A stretch of 64,000 bases of DNA from Clostridium sp. C105KSO13 (GCF_001517425.1 NZ_FBWL01000161.1:20423-84422), one strand, 5' to 3'. Shown: positions 11,343 to 20,428, counted from the first letter of the stretch. The notes: a model not told the origin generated them from the sequence alone. Program-made: numbers and translations.

Positions 11343-11825
11343 TTAATCTTTGTTCTTTTTCTTCTCTTTTTGTTTTTCCCTGAGCTCTTTAAAAAACTGT
11401 TTCATCATATTGCTGCATTCTTTCTCCAGCACTCCCGTTGAAAGTTCTGCCTGATGATTAAATTCCTTCATCTCCAGCATATTCAAAATTGACCCCGCGC
11501 AGCCTGCCTTTGGATTCATGCAGCCAACCACTACTCTTTTAATTCTTGATTGAACAATCGCACCGGAACACATCTGGCAAGGCTCCAGTGTAACATACAT
11601 GGTACACTCCTCCAGGCGCCAGTCATTCATCTTTTTGCTCGCCTTTTTAATTGCCAGAAGTTCTGCATGAGCTAGTGGGTTTTTGTCTGTGGTTCTTCTG
11701 TTATATCCCCTTCCAATGATCTTATTCTGATAAACTATGACACAGCCTATAGGCACCTCTTCCAGTGCATATGCCTTCTTCGCCTGTTTAACTGCCTCTT
11801 TCATATATTTTATATCCAAATCCAT
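11343..11825 (-). CDS. tadA: tRNA adenosine-34 deaminase TadA
   Basis: 160-aa zinc deaminase converting A34 to inosine in tRNA-Arg(ACG). The catalytic HAE (in PLAHAELLAI) and the PCQMC zinc motif (in TLEPCQMCSGA) are intact. The C-terminus is a Lys/Glu-rich tail. In many Firmicutes tadA lies near the SRP RNA gene, as here. Start is the ATG at 11825. Confidence 0.96.
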   Translation of the reverse strand: MDLDIKYMKEAVKQAKKAYALEEVPIGCVIVYQNKIIGRGYNRRTTDKNPLAHAELLAIKKASKKMNDWRLEECTMYVTLEPCQMCSGAIVQSRIKRVVVGCMNPKAGCAGSILNMLEMKEFNHQAELSTGVLEKECSNMMKQFFKELREKQKEKKKNKD

Positions 11826-11951
11826 TGTTTCTACCGCCGTAATCTCCTAATATTTTTGATGCCTTTTTATTAATTTACCACAAATCCGGTTCTTTTTCAA
11901 AAGATACCTGAATAAGTTAGAAGGAAAGAGAGACAAGACCAGAGGTATAAA

Positions 11952-14054
11952 ATGAACCCCGGAATCTATTATTTGTATGAATATAAAAATCAAGAACGGC
12001 TTAGAAATGTAGGTTTTCTCAGAGTTTCACAGAATTATCAAACGATTACTCTGAAAATCAACGCCCGCAGAATCCCTGTCCGGTCCGGTGATATGATTGA
12101 CCTTTTTGCGTTTTATGAACAGGATCCAGATATTATTGCACGCAAAATTGCTGTGATCCCCTGTGAAGACGAAAGTGTCACGGCAAATCTTTCTATACCG
12201 GATTCCGTGTTCCCCGGAAACAGAACACTGGATTCAATAGACGGGTTCTTCTTCCGCACTCCTGAACTGCGCTTTATTGTGGCAGCCACAGAGCAATCAA
12301 ATTTTGACACGAGAAATATTAGAGAGGAGGTTCCAACCCCAGATGAGGAAGTTCCAACCCCAGATGAGGAAGTTCCAACGCCGGAAGAGGAAGTTCCCAC
12401 TCCGGAAGAGGAAGTTCCAATCCCGGAAGGGGAAGTTCCAATCCCGGAAGAGGAAGTAACAGAAGGGCAGCCTGCTGCAACAGGACCGGGTCCCGGCATA
12501 GATATAGAGGGGACTCCATCCACTGGGACACAACCCAACTTAAATATGGGAGGCACTCCTTTCCCCGTAACCGGGACACCTCCCAATACAACAAATACAG
12601 GGGGAATTCCTTCTCCATTCACCAGGACACAGCCTAATACAAATATGAGGGGCACTCCTTCTCCTATGACTGGAACTCAGCCCAATACAAATATGAGGGG
12701 CACTCCTTCTCCTATGACTGGAACTCAGCCTAATACAAATATGAGAGGCACCCCTTCTCCTATGACGGGAACTCAGCCCAATACAAATATGAGGGGCACC
12801 CCTTCTCCTATGACTGGAACTCAGCCCAATACAAATATGAGAGGCACCCCTTCTCCTATGACTGGAACTCAGCCCAATACAAATATGAGAGGCACCCCTT
12901 CTCCTATGACGGGAACTCAGCCCAATACAAATATGAGAGGCACCCCTTCTCCTATAACTGGTACTCAGCCCAATACAAATATGAGAGGCACCCCTTCTCC
13001 TATGACGGGAATTCAGCCCAATACAAATATGAGGGGCACCCCTTCTCCTATGACGGGAACTCAGCCCAATACAAATATGAGAGGCACCCCTTCTCCTATG
13101 ACGGGAACTCAGCCTAATACAAATATGAGAGGCACCCCTTCTCCTATAACTGGAACTCAGCCCAATACAAATATGAGGGGCACCCCTTCTCCTATGACGG
13201 GAACTCAGCCCAATACAAACATGAGAGGCACCCCTTCTCCTATGACGGGAACTCAGCCCACTACAAATATGAGAGGCACTCCTTCTACCGTGACCGGAGC
13301 ACCGCCTAGCACAAATACAGCGGGAACTCCTCCCACTGTGACGGGTACACCTCCTAACACAAATGTATGGGAAATCCCCCCCACCGTAAACGAGCCCCAG
13401 CCTAACGCAAATACAGACGGGATTCCGCCCATTGTGACGGGAACGCCACCACTTACCAGGGTGGAAAGGACTCCAATTCCGGGAGCTGGTGTAACACCAC
13501 CTGCGGGAACGGAAAGAGTATCTGTCCCTCTCACAGAAAGGACTCCTGTTATTGAAAGAGAAATGCAGCCAGCTGTTAATATAGGAAGACAGCCGACCTC
13601 AAACGCTGGTGGACAGCCAACTTCGAATGTTGGCGGGCAATCAACCGCGGAAACTCAAGAAGGGCCTGCACCAGTGGAAAACGATGGGATGATTATCGGG
13701 ACAGAGTCTGAGACACCACAGTCCTCACCTTCTGAATCCCAGGCTCAGGATATAGAAAATGTTCGGAAAATTCAGCGTTCAGACCTTTCCATCCTCCCAC
13801 GCAAATACTGGAACATTGCCAACAACAGCTTTTTAATGCATGGATATCACAACTATCACCACCTGATGCTGGTGGAATTAGGAGGTCACTACTGGCTTGG
13901 AGTTCCAGGCGTCTACAGCCCTCGTGAAGCACAGGCGGCAGAATTGTTCGGGTTCCCACAGTTCACTAAGTCTCAAGTTGAACAAATGACGCTGAACAGC
14001 GATGAAAAAGATGACTCCGAGGAATTTGGATACTGGTGCCGTTATATGAGATAA
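11952..14054 (+). CDS. DUF6128-type protein with long Pro/Thr-rich repeat region
   Basis: 700 aa in three parts. An N-terminal domain (about 1-120, MNPGIYYLYEYKN) and a C-terminal domain (about 600-700, PRKYWNIANNSFLMHGYHNYHHL) match what I recall as the two halves of Lachnospiraceae DUF6128 proteins. Between them lie an acidic 8-residue repeat (EEVPTPDE-like, about residues 125-172) and then 14 copies of a 16-residue repeat (GTQPNTNMRGTPSPMT, about residues 227-450) with degenerate flanking copies. No signal peptide or membrane segment is visible, so a cytoplasmic or spore/envelope-associated role is open. In normal family members the linker is much shorter. Function unknown. Confidence 0.8.
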   Translation: MNPGIYYLYEYKNQERLRNVGFLRVSQNYQTITLKINARRIPVRSGDMIDLFAFYEQDPDIIARKIAVIPCEDESVTANLSIPDSVFPGNRTLDSIDGFFFRTPELRFIVAATEQSNFDTRNIREEVPTPDEEVPTPDEEVPTPEEEVPTPEEEVPIPEGEVPIPEEEVTEGQPAATGPGPGIDIEGTPSTGTQPNLNMGGTPFPVTGTPPNTTNTGGIPSPFTRTQPNTNMRGTPSPMTGTQPNTNMRGTPSPMTGTQPNTNMRGTPSPMTGTQPNTNMRGTPSPMTGTQPNTNMRGTPSPMTGTQPNTNMRGTPSPMTGTQPNTNMRGTPSPITGTQPNTNMRGTPSPMTGIQPNTNMRGTPSPMTGTQPNTNMRGTPSPMTGTQPNTNMRGTPSPITGTQPNTNMRGTPSPMTGTQPNTNMRGTPSPMTGTQPTTNMRGTPSTVTGAPPSTNTAGTPPTVTGTPPNTNVWEIPPTVNEPQPNANTDGIPPIVTGTPPLTRVERTPIPGAGVTPPAGTERVSVPLTERTPVIEREMQPAVNIGRQPTSNAGGQPTSNVGGQSTAETQEGPAPVENDGMIIGTESETPQSSPSESQAQDIENVRKIQRSDLSILPRKYWNIANNSFLMHGYHNYHHLMLVELGGHYWLGVPGVYSPREAQAAELFGFPQFTKSQVEQMTLNSDEKDDSEEFGYWCRYMR
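12628..13290 (+). repeat. Tandem 48-bp coding repeat (14 units)
   Basis: Fourteen in-frame units of 48 bp, each containing AATACAAATATGAGRGGCAC, with anchor positions from about 12641 to about 13265 (13 x 48 bp). Units differ by only a few silent or conservative changes (GG/GA in AGRGGC, ATG/ATA, GGA/GGT), which points to recent expansion by slippage or recombination. Confidence 0.9.
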
Positions 14055-14102
14055 CCCGAAATTTTCAGGAAGAGCTTTTTAACTCTTCTTGCAATACAAA
14101 AA

Positions 14103-14160
14103 ACCTTATAAGTTAGAGACAGCACATTCGTGCGCTGTCCTGACTTATAAGGCCATTTTT
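14103..14160. terminator. Bidirectional intrinsic terminator
   Basis: Long hairpin: CCTTATAAGT...GACAGCAC pairs with GTGCGCTGTC...ACTTATAAGG around the loop ATTC. There is a T-run to the right (CCATTTTTA) and an A-run to the left, so it can serve both the plus-strand repeat-protein gene and the convergent minus-strand unit. Confidence 0.85.
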
Positions 14161-14395
14161 ATTTAGGCAATAACCCTTCGTTTTGCAAAAATTCTTTTGC
14201 CACTTCCTTTGGAGATCTCTGCAGCTCATCTACTTGGTAATTAAGGTCTGTCATAATCTCATCAGTAAGATGCTCACCAAGTTCTTCCAGCACTTTTAAA
14301 GAATACTTTTTGATAAGACCATCTGTTCCATTTGCATCAATGATATCCACCATTCCCCTCAATGCGGATAACACCTGGAGTCGGAAGCATATCAA
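14159..14395 (-). pseudogene. Remnant of a glycine betaine/choline ABC transporter (C-terminal substrate-binding part)
   Basis: A 78-aa ORF. From about residue 8 it reads VLSALRGMVDIIDANG ... LTDEIMTDLNYQVDELQ ... SPKEVAKEFLQNEGLL, which resembles the extreme C-terminus of OpuF/OpuC-type permease-binding-protein fusions. The first residues (MICFRLQ) do not fit, and nothing upstream continues the protein, because the dgt gene ends at 14429. I therefore read it as the tail of a deleted transporter gene, not as a functional protein. Confidence 0.6.
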
Positions 14396-14428
14396 AATGC
14401 CCCGGCTCCAGTTTTATAAATCTATTTT

Positions 14429-15841
14429 TTAAATCAACCCATTCATTTCCTGATACAGGCGTTTGGCATAGCTGTCTGTCATACCACACACGTAATCTGT
14501 CACAAGCATCAGGCGGAGGTATAATTTTTCTGCCTCGCTCTTTCCCTCTGCCTGATGTTTATATGCATTCTTATAGTTGTCAGAGATAAAGGACACAACC
14601 CTGCTGTCAATAGGCTCCAGTATTTCCCCTGTGTTGTAGTACAGCACCGCGTGTACCATCTTGTCCATAAGGAAATTTAGTATTACAGATTCCGTAACTT
14701 CCATCTTATATATTGCCCTGGAGCTAAATACATAGTGATATGCAATATCGCCCAGAAGGTCCATGAGTCTTCCGCCAAAGCTCCCGTAAAACAAATCGTA
14801 CTTGAAAGTTCCAGCCATAATCTCCTCATAATGGGATATAAATCCGGAAGTTGCACAGCTGATGAGATATCCCTGTGCCCGCACAATCCAGTTCTTAACA
14901 GCATAGGATTCCGGATGGCTTACTTTTTTCTTTATTCCTCGCTCATACAGAGTTTTCAGTTTTTCCAGCGCTGGAAAGCCTGCATCAGGATTTTCTGTCT
15001 GCAATTTCTTAAGTTCCCTGCACAACGCATGATATGAAAGAAAACCTTTAACAAATGCATCCTCGATGTCCGCAGTTTTGTAGGCAAGGTCATCTGCCGC
15101 TTCCAGAATATAAGTCAATGGATGGCGGTTATTCTTTGCTCCGGTTGCTGCAGAAACCTCTTTAAATATATCCCGGTCGGCATAATAATAGCCCATTTTC
15201 TTCTCTTTGATATTCCCTGAATCAGTATTGATTTCCGTGGAAGGGACTGGATATTTAACAATCGTATTCAGAAGTGCATAAGTCAGATTCATACCGTACT
15301 CATCCACAAGATAATGTAATTTCGTCACAAGACGCAGTGCCTGGGCATTTCCCTCAAAATGATAAAAGTCTTCCTTCATCTGAAGTGTCAGCATCTTTTC
15401 TGCGGACTCACCACGGTAGGTCATGTATGGCAGGTTCTTGATAAACCATTCCCTGATAGTCTCTTCTCCAAAATGTCCGAAGGGTGGATTTCCAATATCA
15501 TGAATCAATCCCGCACACTGAAGTATATGGCAGATGTCTTCCTTCATCTTAGGAGTAAAATCCGGATCTTTTTTACAATTAACAATGCTCTCCCCTATAT
15601 TCTGTCCAAGAGATTTTCCCAAAGAAGACACTTCCAGTGAATGTGTGAGCCTGGTTCGGATAAAGTCGCTCTTATCCAGGGGAAATACCTGCGTTTTATC
15701 CTGCAGCCGCCTAAAAGAAGCACTGCCGATAATACGATGATAATCCTTTTCAAACTCGCTTCTTAAATCTGTTGTAATTTGCTTTCTGACTCCTGCACCG
15801 CCGCGCATGCGCCTTGTACAAAGCAATGTGCTCCATTCCAT
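14429..15841 (-). CDS. dgt: dGTP triphosphohydrolase (dGTPase), HD superfamily
   Basis: 470-aa HD-domain enzyme hydrolysing dGTP to deoxyguanosine and triphosphate, controlling dNTP pools. Metal ligands are visible: RLTHSLEV (first H), then CAGLIHDIGNPPFGHFGE (HD pair and following H). A later YILEAADDLAYKTADIEDAFV carries the distal Asp. Length is in the usual range. The start at 15841 (MEWSTLLCTRR) gives the common N-terminal extension before the FEKDYHRIIGSASFRRLQDKTQ core. Confidence 0.93.
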   Translation of the reverse strand: MEWSTLLCTRRMRGGAGVRKQITTDLRSEFEKDYHRIIGSASFRRLQDKTQVFPLDKSDFIRTRLTHSLEVSSLGKSLGQNIGESIVNCKKDPDFTPKMKEDICHILQCAGLIHDIGNPPFGHFGEETIREWFIKNLPYMTYRGESAEKMLTLQMKEDFYHFEGNAQALRLVTKLHYLVDEYGMNLTYALLNTIVKYPVPSTEINTDSGNIKEKKMGYYYADRDIFKEVSAATGAKNNRHPLTYILEAADDLAYKTADIEDAFVKGFLSYHALCRELKKLQTENPDAGFPALEKLKTLYERGIKKKVSHPESYAVKNWIVRAQGYLISCATSGFISHYEEIMAGTFKYDLFYGSFGGRLMDLLGDIAYHYVFSSRAIYKMEVTESVILNFLMDKMVHAVLYYNTGEILEPIDSRVVSFISDNYKNAYKHQAEGKSEAEKLYLRLMLVTDYVCGMTDSYAKRLYQEMNGLI

Positions 15842-15875
15842 AATCTGCCTTTCCTTTATACTACGTAGAGTAACA

Positions 15876-16610
15876 TTAGTCTAGATAAATTGGTGGTTCA
15901 TATTCTTTGCCAAGCAAAGCTTTCTTACGCTCCTGATACCCCAGGAAGGCCCACTCTGTCATATCTGTCCACTTATGACCGGCGCGGTCATATACTTGAA
16001 CATAGCCTATTCTGGTGGGATGCATGCGGACACTGTTGGTCTGGTATTCCCGTCCTGTATATGGATTCATATCTCCCAGCTCCCTGTCCTCCTCGACATC
16101 ATCATGCCGGATAACCGGCTCAAAATCATCCTGATCTAGATCATCCGGCTCCACGCCAGGGCTTTCGTCTTCCTGTATATCTGATTCCCCTGCTTCAGTC
16201 TTCTCCAGTTCTTCTTTTATATTTTCAATTTGCTTGCCTTCCTGAACATTCTCTTCCAGCTGAGACAATCCCTCATGAATCTTATAAAGTTCACCAATTG
16301 TCATATCTCGCTCTTCCATCTTACGGGCATCCGGCTCCTTAGCAGACCTTGCGGCGGCTGCAGTCTCGGCTGTTCTGGCCGCCGGAGCATCTCCCGATAA
16401 AATGCTTAAATGAAATGGACAGCCCAGAATCTCTGCAATTTTGCGCATGTCCTGTTCCTGAAAATTATCTCTTCCCAGACGCTGTGTCAGATTCTGCCTT
16501 GACATCTTCTGTCCAGTACATTTCTCCATTGTCTCTGCCAGTTCTTTGATAGTCATGCCTCTGCGGCCAAGAATAATTTTGACTTGTTCTCCAAACGTAA
16601 GATCTTCCAT
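15876..16610 (-). CDS. Helix-turn-helix domain protein
   Basis: About 244 aa from the ATG at 16610 (MEDLTFGEQVKIILGRRG), preceded by AAGGAGGAAAAGA. Residues 1-65 form an XRE-type helix-turn-helix (MTIKELAETMEKCTGQKMSRQNLTQRL). A low-complexity Ala/Glu/Asp-rich linker with coiled coil follows (about 75-180), then a C-terminal domain (about 185-244: NPYTGREYQTNSVR, GYVQVYDRAGHKWTDMTEWAFLGYQ). The acidic linker and a separate C-terminal domain suggest a DNA-binding adaptor rather than a classic repressor. Target unknown. Confidence 0.75.
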   Translation of the reverse strand: MEDLTFGEQVKIILGRRGMTIKELAETMEKCTGQKMSRQNLTQRLGRDNFQEQDMRKIAEILGCPFHLSILSGDAPAARTAETAAAARSAKEPDARKMEERDMTIGELYKIHEGLSQLEENVQEGKQIENIKEELEKTEAGESDIQEDESPGVEPDDLDQDDFEPVIRHDDVEEDRELGDMNPYTGREYQTNSVRMHPTRIGYVQVYDRAGHKWTDMTEWAFLGYQERKKALLGKEYEPPIYLD

Positions 16611-16738
16611 TCTTTTCCTCCTTATTAAAATGAACTTATACTCGATAGTTAGAAACAATATAGTTTCTTCATAAACCTATCTTTTTCCCCTTTTTCATTC
16701 TAACAAAAACATAAAAACACGTCAAGATTGTAACAATT

Positions 16739-17545
16739 CTACTTCACACCGAGGTATTCCTCGAGAGTGATTCCTTTTTCTGTAATTTCCTTCGCTGCGT
16801 CTTTTCCCACATAACGGTAATGCCATGGCTCATAGGTAATGCCAGTAGTCTCTATTTCTTCTGAAGGATACCGAAGAATAAAACCATATTTATAGCAATT
16901 CTTCATCAGCCATTTTGTTTCGGGGGTATCAGCCTGCTTTTCATCCAGGCCCTGATAATCCACCGAGGTAATATCCAGAGCCAGACCCAGCGCATGTTCA
17001 CTGTACCCCGGCACCGCTACAGATTTTTTTGTCTCGTTATAGGCGTCCAGATAACTGTTTCCCTGATTGACCCAATCCTGCATTGTATCATTAAACACTG
17101 CCGTCTGGTCGTTATAAGAGCGGTATGCAGAAGTAATATGAACATTAAACCCCACAGCTTTTGCATCTGCCAGCATCTTGTTTGTATCCTCAGCGATTCT
17201 GGTATCAACGGAATATCCCGAAGCAATCTCCGTGAGCTCCGGAACATACTTTGTATCCAGGGGATAAGAATCATTTACCAGCACAAGAGCCCAGTCATCC
17301 GGCTGTTTCTCTGAAAGTACAGCAGCTGACTCCACTGACTTCTCCCCTTCTGACTGTGTTTCAATCTGAGATTTGAGTTTTTTATTCTCCGCCTGCCATT
17401 TCTTTTCTGTCTCGGCCATAACAGTTTTCTTTTGGTCCACTGTCCTGCTTGCCGCAGCGTAAGTAATCACCGTCCCCAGCACTGCACCGCATACTATTCC
17501 CAAAATCAATATCTTTTGCATCTTTTTACTAAACTTTGCATTCAT
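16739..17545 (-). CDS. VanY-type D-Ala-D-Ala carboxypeptidase (M15B)
   Basis: 268 aa with an N-terminal membrane anchor (about 11-32, ILILGIVCGAVLGTVITYAA), a short coiled-coil stalk, and an extracellular zinc peptidase domain. Catalytic motifs: ITSAYRSYNDQ, SEHALGLALDI (SxHxxGxAxD, Zn ligands H and D) and EPWHYRYVG (third Zn ligand His). It trims peptidoglycan pentapeptides. No vanR/S/H/A/X genes are nearby, so this is housekeeping wall remodelling rather than glycopeptide resistance. The start overlaps the stop of the phosphopantetheinyl transferase gene by 4 bp. Confidence 0.92.
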   Translation of the reverse strand: MNAKFSKKMQKILILGIVCGAVLGTVITYAAASRTVDQKKTVMAETEKKWQAENKKLKSQIETQSEGEKSVESAAVLSEKQPDDWALVLVNDSYPLDTKYVPELTEIASGYSVDTRIAEDTNKMLADAKAVGFNVHITSAYRSYNDQTAVFNDTMQDWVNQGNSYLDAYNETKKSVAVPGYSEHALGLALDITSVDYQGLDEKQADTPETKWLMKNCYKYGFILRYPSEEIETTGITYEPWHYRYVGKDAAKEITEKGITLEEYLGVK

Positions 17546-18168
17546 AACTTTAACTCCATCCGTATTTTTGAATCTATTTTTTTATCAGTGGAACAAACTG
17601 CTATTTTGTACGGTATCCCTGCATCATATTCTCGATAATAGTATTCTTGTGGGTAGCCGTCTGGCCTTTTCAGAAGAGTGGGCGGTTCGGATAACTGGAT
17701 TTCAAAACCTTTTGTATCCATAGCCATTCCCTGTCGGGTCGCTTTCATAAAGCTTTCTTTAAGCACCCAGAACCTGTAAAACAGATCATCCTGTAGTTCT
17801 TTGTTTTCCTCCTCCAGAATCATTTTATACTCCGACGGACAGAAAAACCTTTCAGCAACTTTTAATCTTGCTCTTTTCACCGACTCTATATCGCATCCAA
17901 CCTGAGGCTCACTGACATAATCCAAAGCAACAGAACACAGCACATAATCTCCCGAGTGAGAGAGATTAAATGCTGCCTCCTCTGCAATCCCATATTCTTT
18001 TCGTATTCTGTCCAGCAATGCCCATGCCCCCGCGCTCTGTGCCTTTCCTCTTTGAGACTGAATTTTATCAGCCTTTTCTTTTCTAAATATAGGAAGGGTT
18101 TCATAGCATGTCTGATACTTGTCTATTTCATACAGGGGGCGGATATCTGCAATCCAAGTTCTTATCAT
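17542..18168 (-). CDS. 4'-phosphopantetheinyl transferase (Sfp-type)
   Basis: 208-aa transferase that moves phosphopantetheine from CoA to a carrier-protein serine. Diagnostic motifs are present: VGCDIESVKR (Mg-binding D and E), FFCPSEYKMI, and FWVLKESFMKATRQGM (WxxKE[SA]xxK). Sfp-type enzymes usually serve secondary metabolite or fatty acid carrier proteins; no such cluster is in the window. In an operon with the GGDEF/EAL gene, 13 bp upstream, and the VanY gene (4-bp overlap). Confidence 0.92.
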   Translation of the reverse strand: MIRTWIADIRPLYEIDKYQTCYETLPIFRKEKADKIQSQRGKAQSAGAWALLDRIRKEYGIAEEAAFNLSHSGDYVLCSVALDYVSEPQVGCDIESVKRARLKVAERFFCPSEYKMILEEENKELQDDLFYRFWVLKESFMKATRQGMAMDTKGFEIQLSEPPTLLKRPDGYPQEYYYREYDAGIPYKIAVCSTDKKIDSKIRMELKL

Positions 18169-18181
18169 AGACAGGCTGCCC

Positions 18182-19801
18182 TTAGCCTTTCATATAGCGC
18201 ACTTCAAAAGTATCTATTGTAATTGGTTTATTAAACAAAGTTCCCTGTGCATAATCGCATCCAAGTTCTTTCACTACATTTAACTGATCCTGGGTCTCTA
18301 CCCCTGTGGCTGTTACATGGACTCCAAGCTGTCTGCACATATCAATAACGGCCTTGGCCGTAATCTGGCTTCGTTTGTTGCCCACGATATTGGTAATCAG
18401 GCTATGGTCCAGTTTTAAGCCATCGAATTCCATCATAAAAAGAATCGAAAAACTGGAATCCTTTGCACCAAAATGATCTAATATAACACGGATGTTCCCT
18501 TTTCTGATCTTATCACTTGTCTCCGCCAGCATTCCCTGGCTCATAGAAGTATATGATTCAGAAACTTCCACCTCAAGATATTCACAGGAAACATGGTGTT
18601 TTTCCACAAGAGCCATCATCTTCTCAATAATTCCCTCCTGCACCAGTGTTGTCTCCGAAAAATTAACAGAAACAGGCAGCACGGGCAGATCCTCTGTCTC
18701 CCAGTGTCTTAAAGTTTTACAGACCTGTTCAAATACATACATGTCCAGATAATGTGACAGCTTGGTCTCTTCTAAAAGGGTAATATATTTTCCCGGATTC
18801 ATAATACCAAGGTCTTTATGGTGATAGCGTACGATAGCCTCGGCTCCGACTACCTCTTCGGTTGTGACATCCATTTTGGGAACAAAACACACTATAAAGT
18901 TTCCCTGCCTGATATCCTCCAGCAAGTCTTCCTTGATAATCGGTTCATGATGCCCTTTTTTCTGATGCTTATAGTACTTCTGTTTTTCCTCCTGCATCAT
19001 ACTCTCAGCCCTGCCCGCGAGTCTACCCACATTGATATCTTCCTTCTCCCAGGCATATCCCATGGAAACAAGACCGAGACTGATATTATCAAGCTTCTTA
19101 TGAACTCCGTGGACGTTCTCCATAAAATCCTCATAGGATACATTCTCCATGATTACCTGATATTCGTCGCCGGTCATTCTGAATACCATGGCTCCTTTGA
19201 AGTATTCTTCCAGAACTTCTCCCACACGGATCACCACTTCATCTCCGTATTCACGTCCGAATTCTTTATTAAAGTCCTTCAGCCTGTTGATATCCAGCGA
19301 TACAATTCCCAAAGCTTTCAGTTCGCCCTGTTCCGAGTCTGACAGATACGCAACAAAGCTGTTTCTATTGAGCAGCCCTGTCAGGTCGTCATGATAGCTC
19401 AGATATTCCTGCTGCTTCTGTACCTTCTGCAGAGAAATGGACTGTGAAATATACGGGATAATCGCACGCATAAGAGAAATATCACACCCTCCTCTGTGTA
19501 CGCCAACCGCTGCCAGTATAGCTACCTCACCGTCGCTTAGAGGGCTGAACACGCTGTAATCATCTTCCCTGGTATCAGTAATCTCCTGTTTCATCCACTT
19601 TGGCAGCTGTTCCACATCCAGCATCTTGAGACGATCTCTCTGCCATGGTACATCTTCTGCGCACCACTCGTAAATTGTAAGGATATCCTCATCGTCTTTT
19701 TCTATATAATAAGCATATTCAGAGTCATAATAGTCGCGTATTGTACCTAATATTTCATTCATAATCTCTATAATTGGACGTTGTCGAATTCTTTCTCCCA
19801 T
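18182..19801 (-). CDS. GGDEF-EAL protein with degenerate catalytic motifs
   Basis: 539 aa: a GAF-like N-terminal part (about 1-125), a GGDEF domain (about 133-285) and an EAL domain (about 290-535). The signature loop of the cyclase domain is TGDEY (210-214) instead of GGDEF. In the EAL domain the EAL triad is EAI (321-323), and the metal-binding DD of DDFG is DH (442-443 in LDHFG). These changes predict loss or strong reduction of cyclic-di-GMP turnover, leaving a possible nucleotide-sensing or scaffold role. First gene of the operon with the Sfp-type transferase and VanY-type peptidase. Confidence 0.88.
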   Translation of the reverse strand: MGERIRQRPIIEIMNEILGTIRDYYDSEYAYYIEKDDEDILTIYEWCAEDVPWQRDRLKMLDVEQLPKWMKQEITDTREDDYSVFSPLSDGEVAILAAVGVHRGGCDISLMRAIIPYISQSISLQKVQKQQEYLSYHDDLTGLLNRNSFVAYLSDSEQGELKALGIVSLDINRLKDFNKEFGREYGDEVVIRVGEVLEEYFKGAMVFRMTGDEYQVIMENVSYEDFMENVHGVHKKLDNISLGLVSMGYAWEKEDINVGRLAGRAESMMQEEKQKYYKHQKKGHHEPIIKEDLLEDIRQGNFIVCFVPKMDVTTEEVVGAEAIVRYHHKDLGIMNPGKYITLLEETKLSHYLDMYVFEQVCKTLRHWETEDLPVLPVSVNFSETTLVQEGIIEKMMALVEKHHVSCEYLEVEVSESYTSMSQGMLAETSDKIRKGNIRVILDHFGAKDSSFSILFMMEFDGLKLDHSLITNIVGNKRSQITAKAVIDMCRQLGVHVTATGVETQDQLNVVKELGCDYAQGTLFNKPITIDTFEVRYMKG

Positions 19802-19866
19802 GAATTTGTCTCTCCTGAGTTTTGATAGGTTTATTGTAGTATAATCTTATTTAAATTGCAAGACGC

Positions 19867-19893
19867 AAAAAAGAGTCTGGCTTGCCAGACTCT
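19867..19893 (-). terminator. Intrinsic terminator of the F-ATPase operon
   Basis: Perfect 9-bp stem AGAGTCTGG/CCAGACTCT with a 4-nt loop (19872-19893), followed on the minus strand by a run of six T. It lies 116 bp after the stop of atpC. A second, A/T-ended inverted repeat (19961-20001) lies between but has no T-tract. Confidence 0.8.
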
Positions 19894-20008
19894 CGCGCCG
19901 AAGCGCGATCGCTTTAACGACCTATTTCCTCTTGCGCGTAATGCGCATCTCCCGGAGGGATTTTTATGTGATAGGAAATGAAGTTTTCTATCACATAAAA
20001 ACATATGT

Positions 20009-20422
20009 CTATTTCTTTCTCTGAGATATCTTAAGCCGGTTCATGGCCCGCGCCAGGGCGGCCTGGGTTTGATAATATTCCTGTGTACTTTGTTTCTGCC
20101 TCAGACGTTCTTCTGCACGTTCTTTTGCTTCTTCCGCCCTGTGTATGTCAATCTCATCCGGGCGTTCAGCAGTACTCACCAGGACAGTCACACGATTATT
20201 TATGACTTCAGCAAAGCCTTCACCTAACGCGATCTCCATCCACTGGTCCTCTTTATATTCCAGCCGTGCATCTCCGACTCCCAGGGCAATTACTGCATTC
20301 TCATGGTTTGCCAGAATCCCTATTTCTCCGTCGGGGGCAGGCAGAATCAGTTTTCTGCAGCGCCCTTCATAAAAAACTTTATCACTTGCTATTATTTTCA
20401 GCCCAAATGTATCCATATGCAT
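20009..20422 (-). CDS. atpC: F-type ATP synthase epsilon subunit
   Basis: 137-aa central-stalk subunit, with an N-terminal beta-sandwich (FGLKIIASDKVFYEGRCRKLILPAPDGEIGILANHENAVIAL) and a C-terminal helical hairpin (EEAKERAEERL...ALARAMNRLKISQR) that can inhibit hydrolysis. Start is either the ATG at 20422 or the next in-frame ATG two codons later. Six bp downstream of atpD, last gene of the operon. Confidence 0.94.
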   Translation of the reverse strand: MHMDTFGLKIIASDKVFYEGRCRKLILPAPDGEIGILANHENAVIALGVGDARLEYKEDQWMEIALGEGFAEVINNRVTVLVSTAERPDEIDIHRAEEAKERAEERLRQKQSTQEYYQTQAALARAMNRLKISQRKK

Positions 20423-20428
20423 ACACCT

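Noticed and set aside
12113..13534. Antisense and out-of-frame ORFs rich in Gly/Val/Pro inside the repeat protein gene
   Set aside because: They arise from the 48-bp and 24-bp coding repeats of the 700-aa gene and have no ribosome sites.
16739..17545. Vancomycin resistance cluster (VanY here, VanZ at 35042)
   Set aside because: The two genes are 18 kb apart and there is no vanH, vanA/B, vanX or vanRS. Both families are common housekeeping genes in Clostridia.
19961..20001. Inverted repeat TTTTTATGTGATAG/CTATCACATAAAAA after atpC
   Set aside because: It lacks a T-tract on either strand, so I did not call it a terminator; the nearby 19867-19893 hairpin is the better one.
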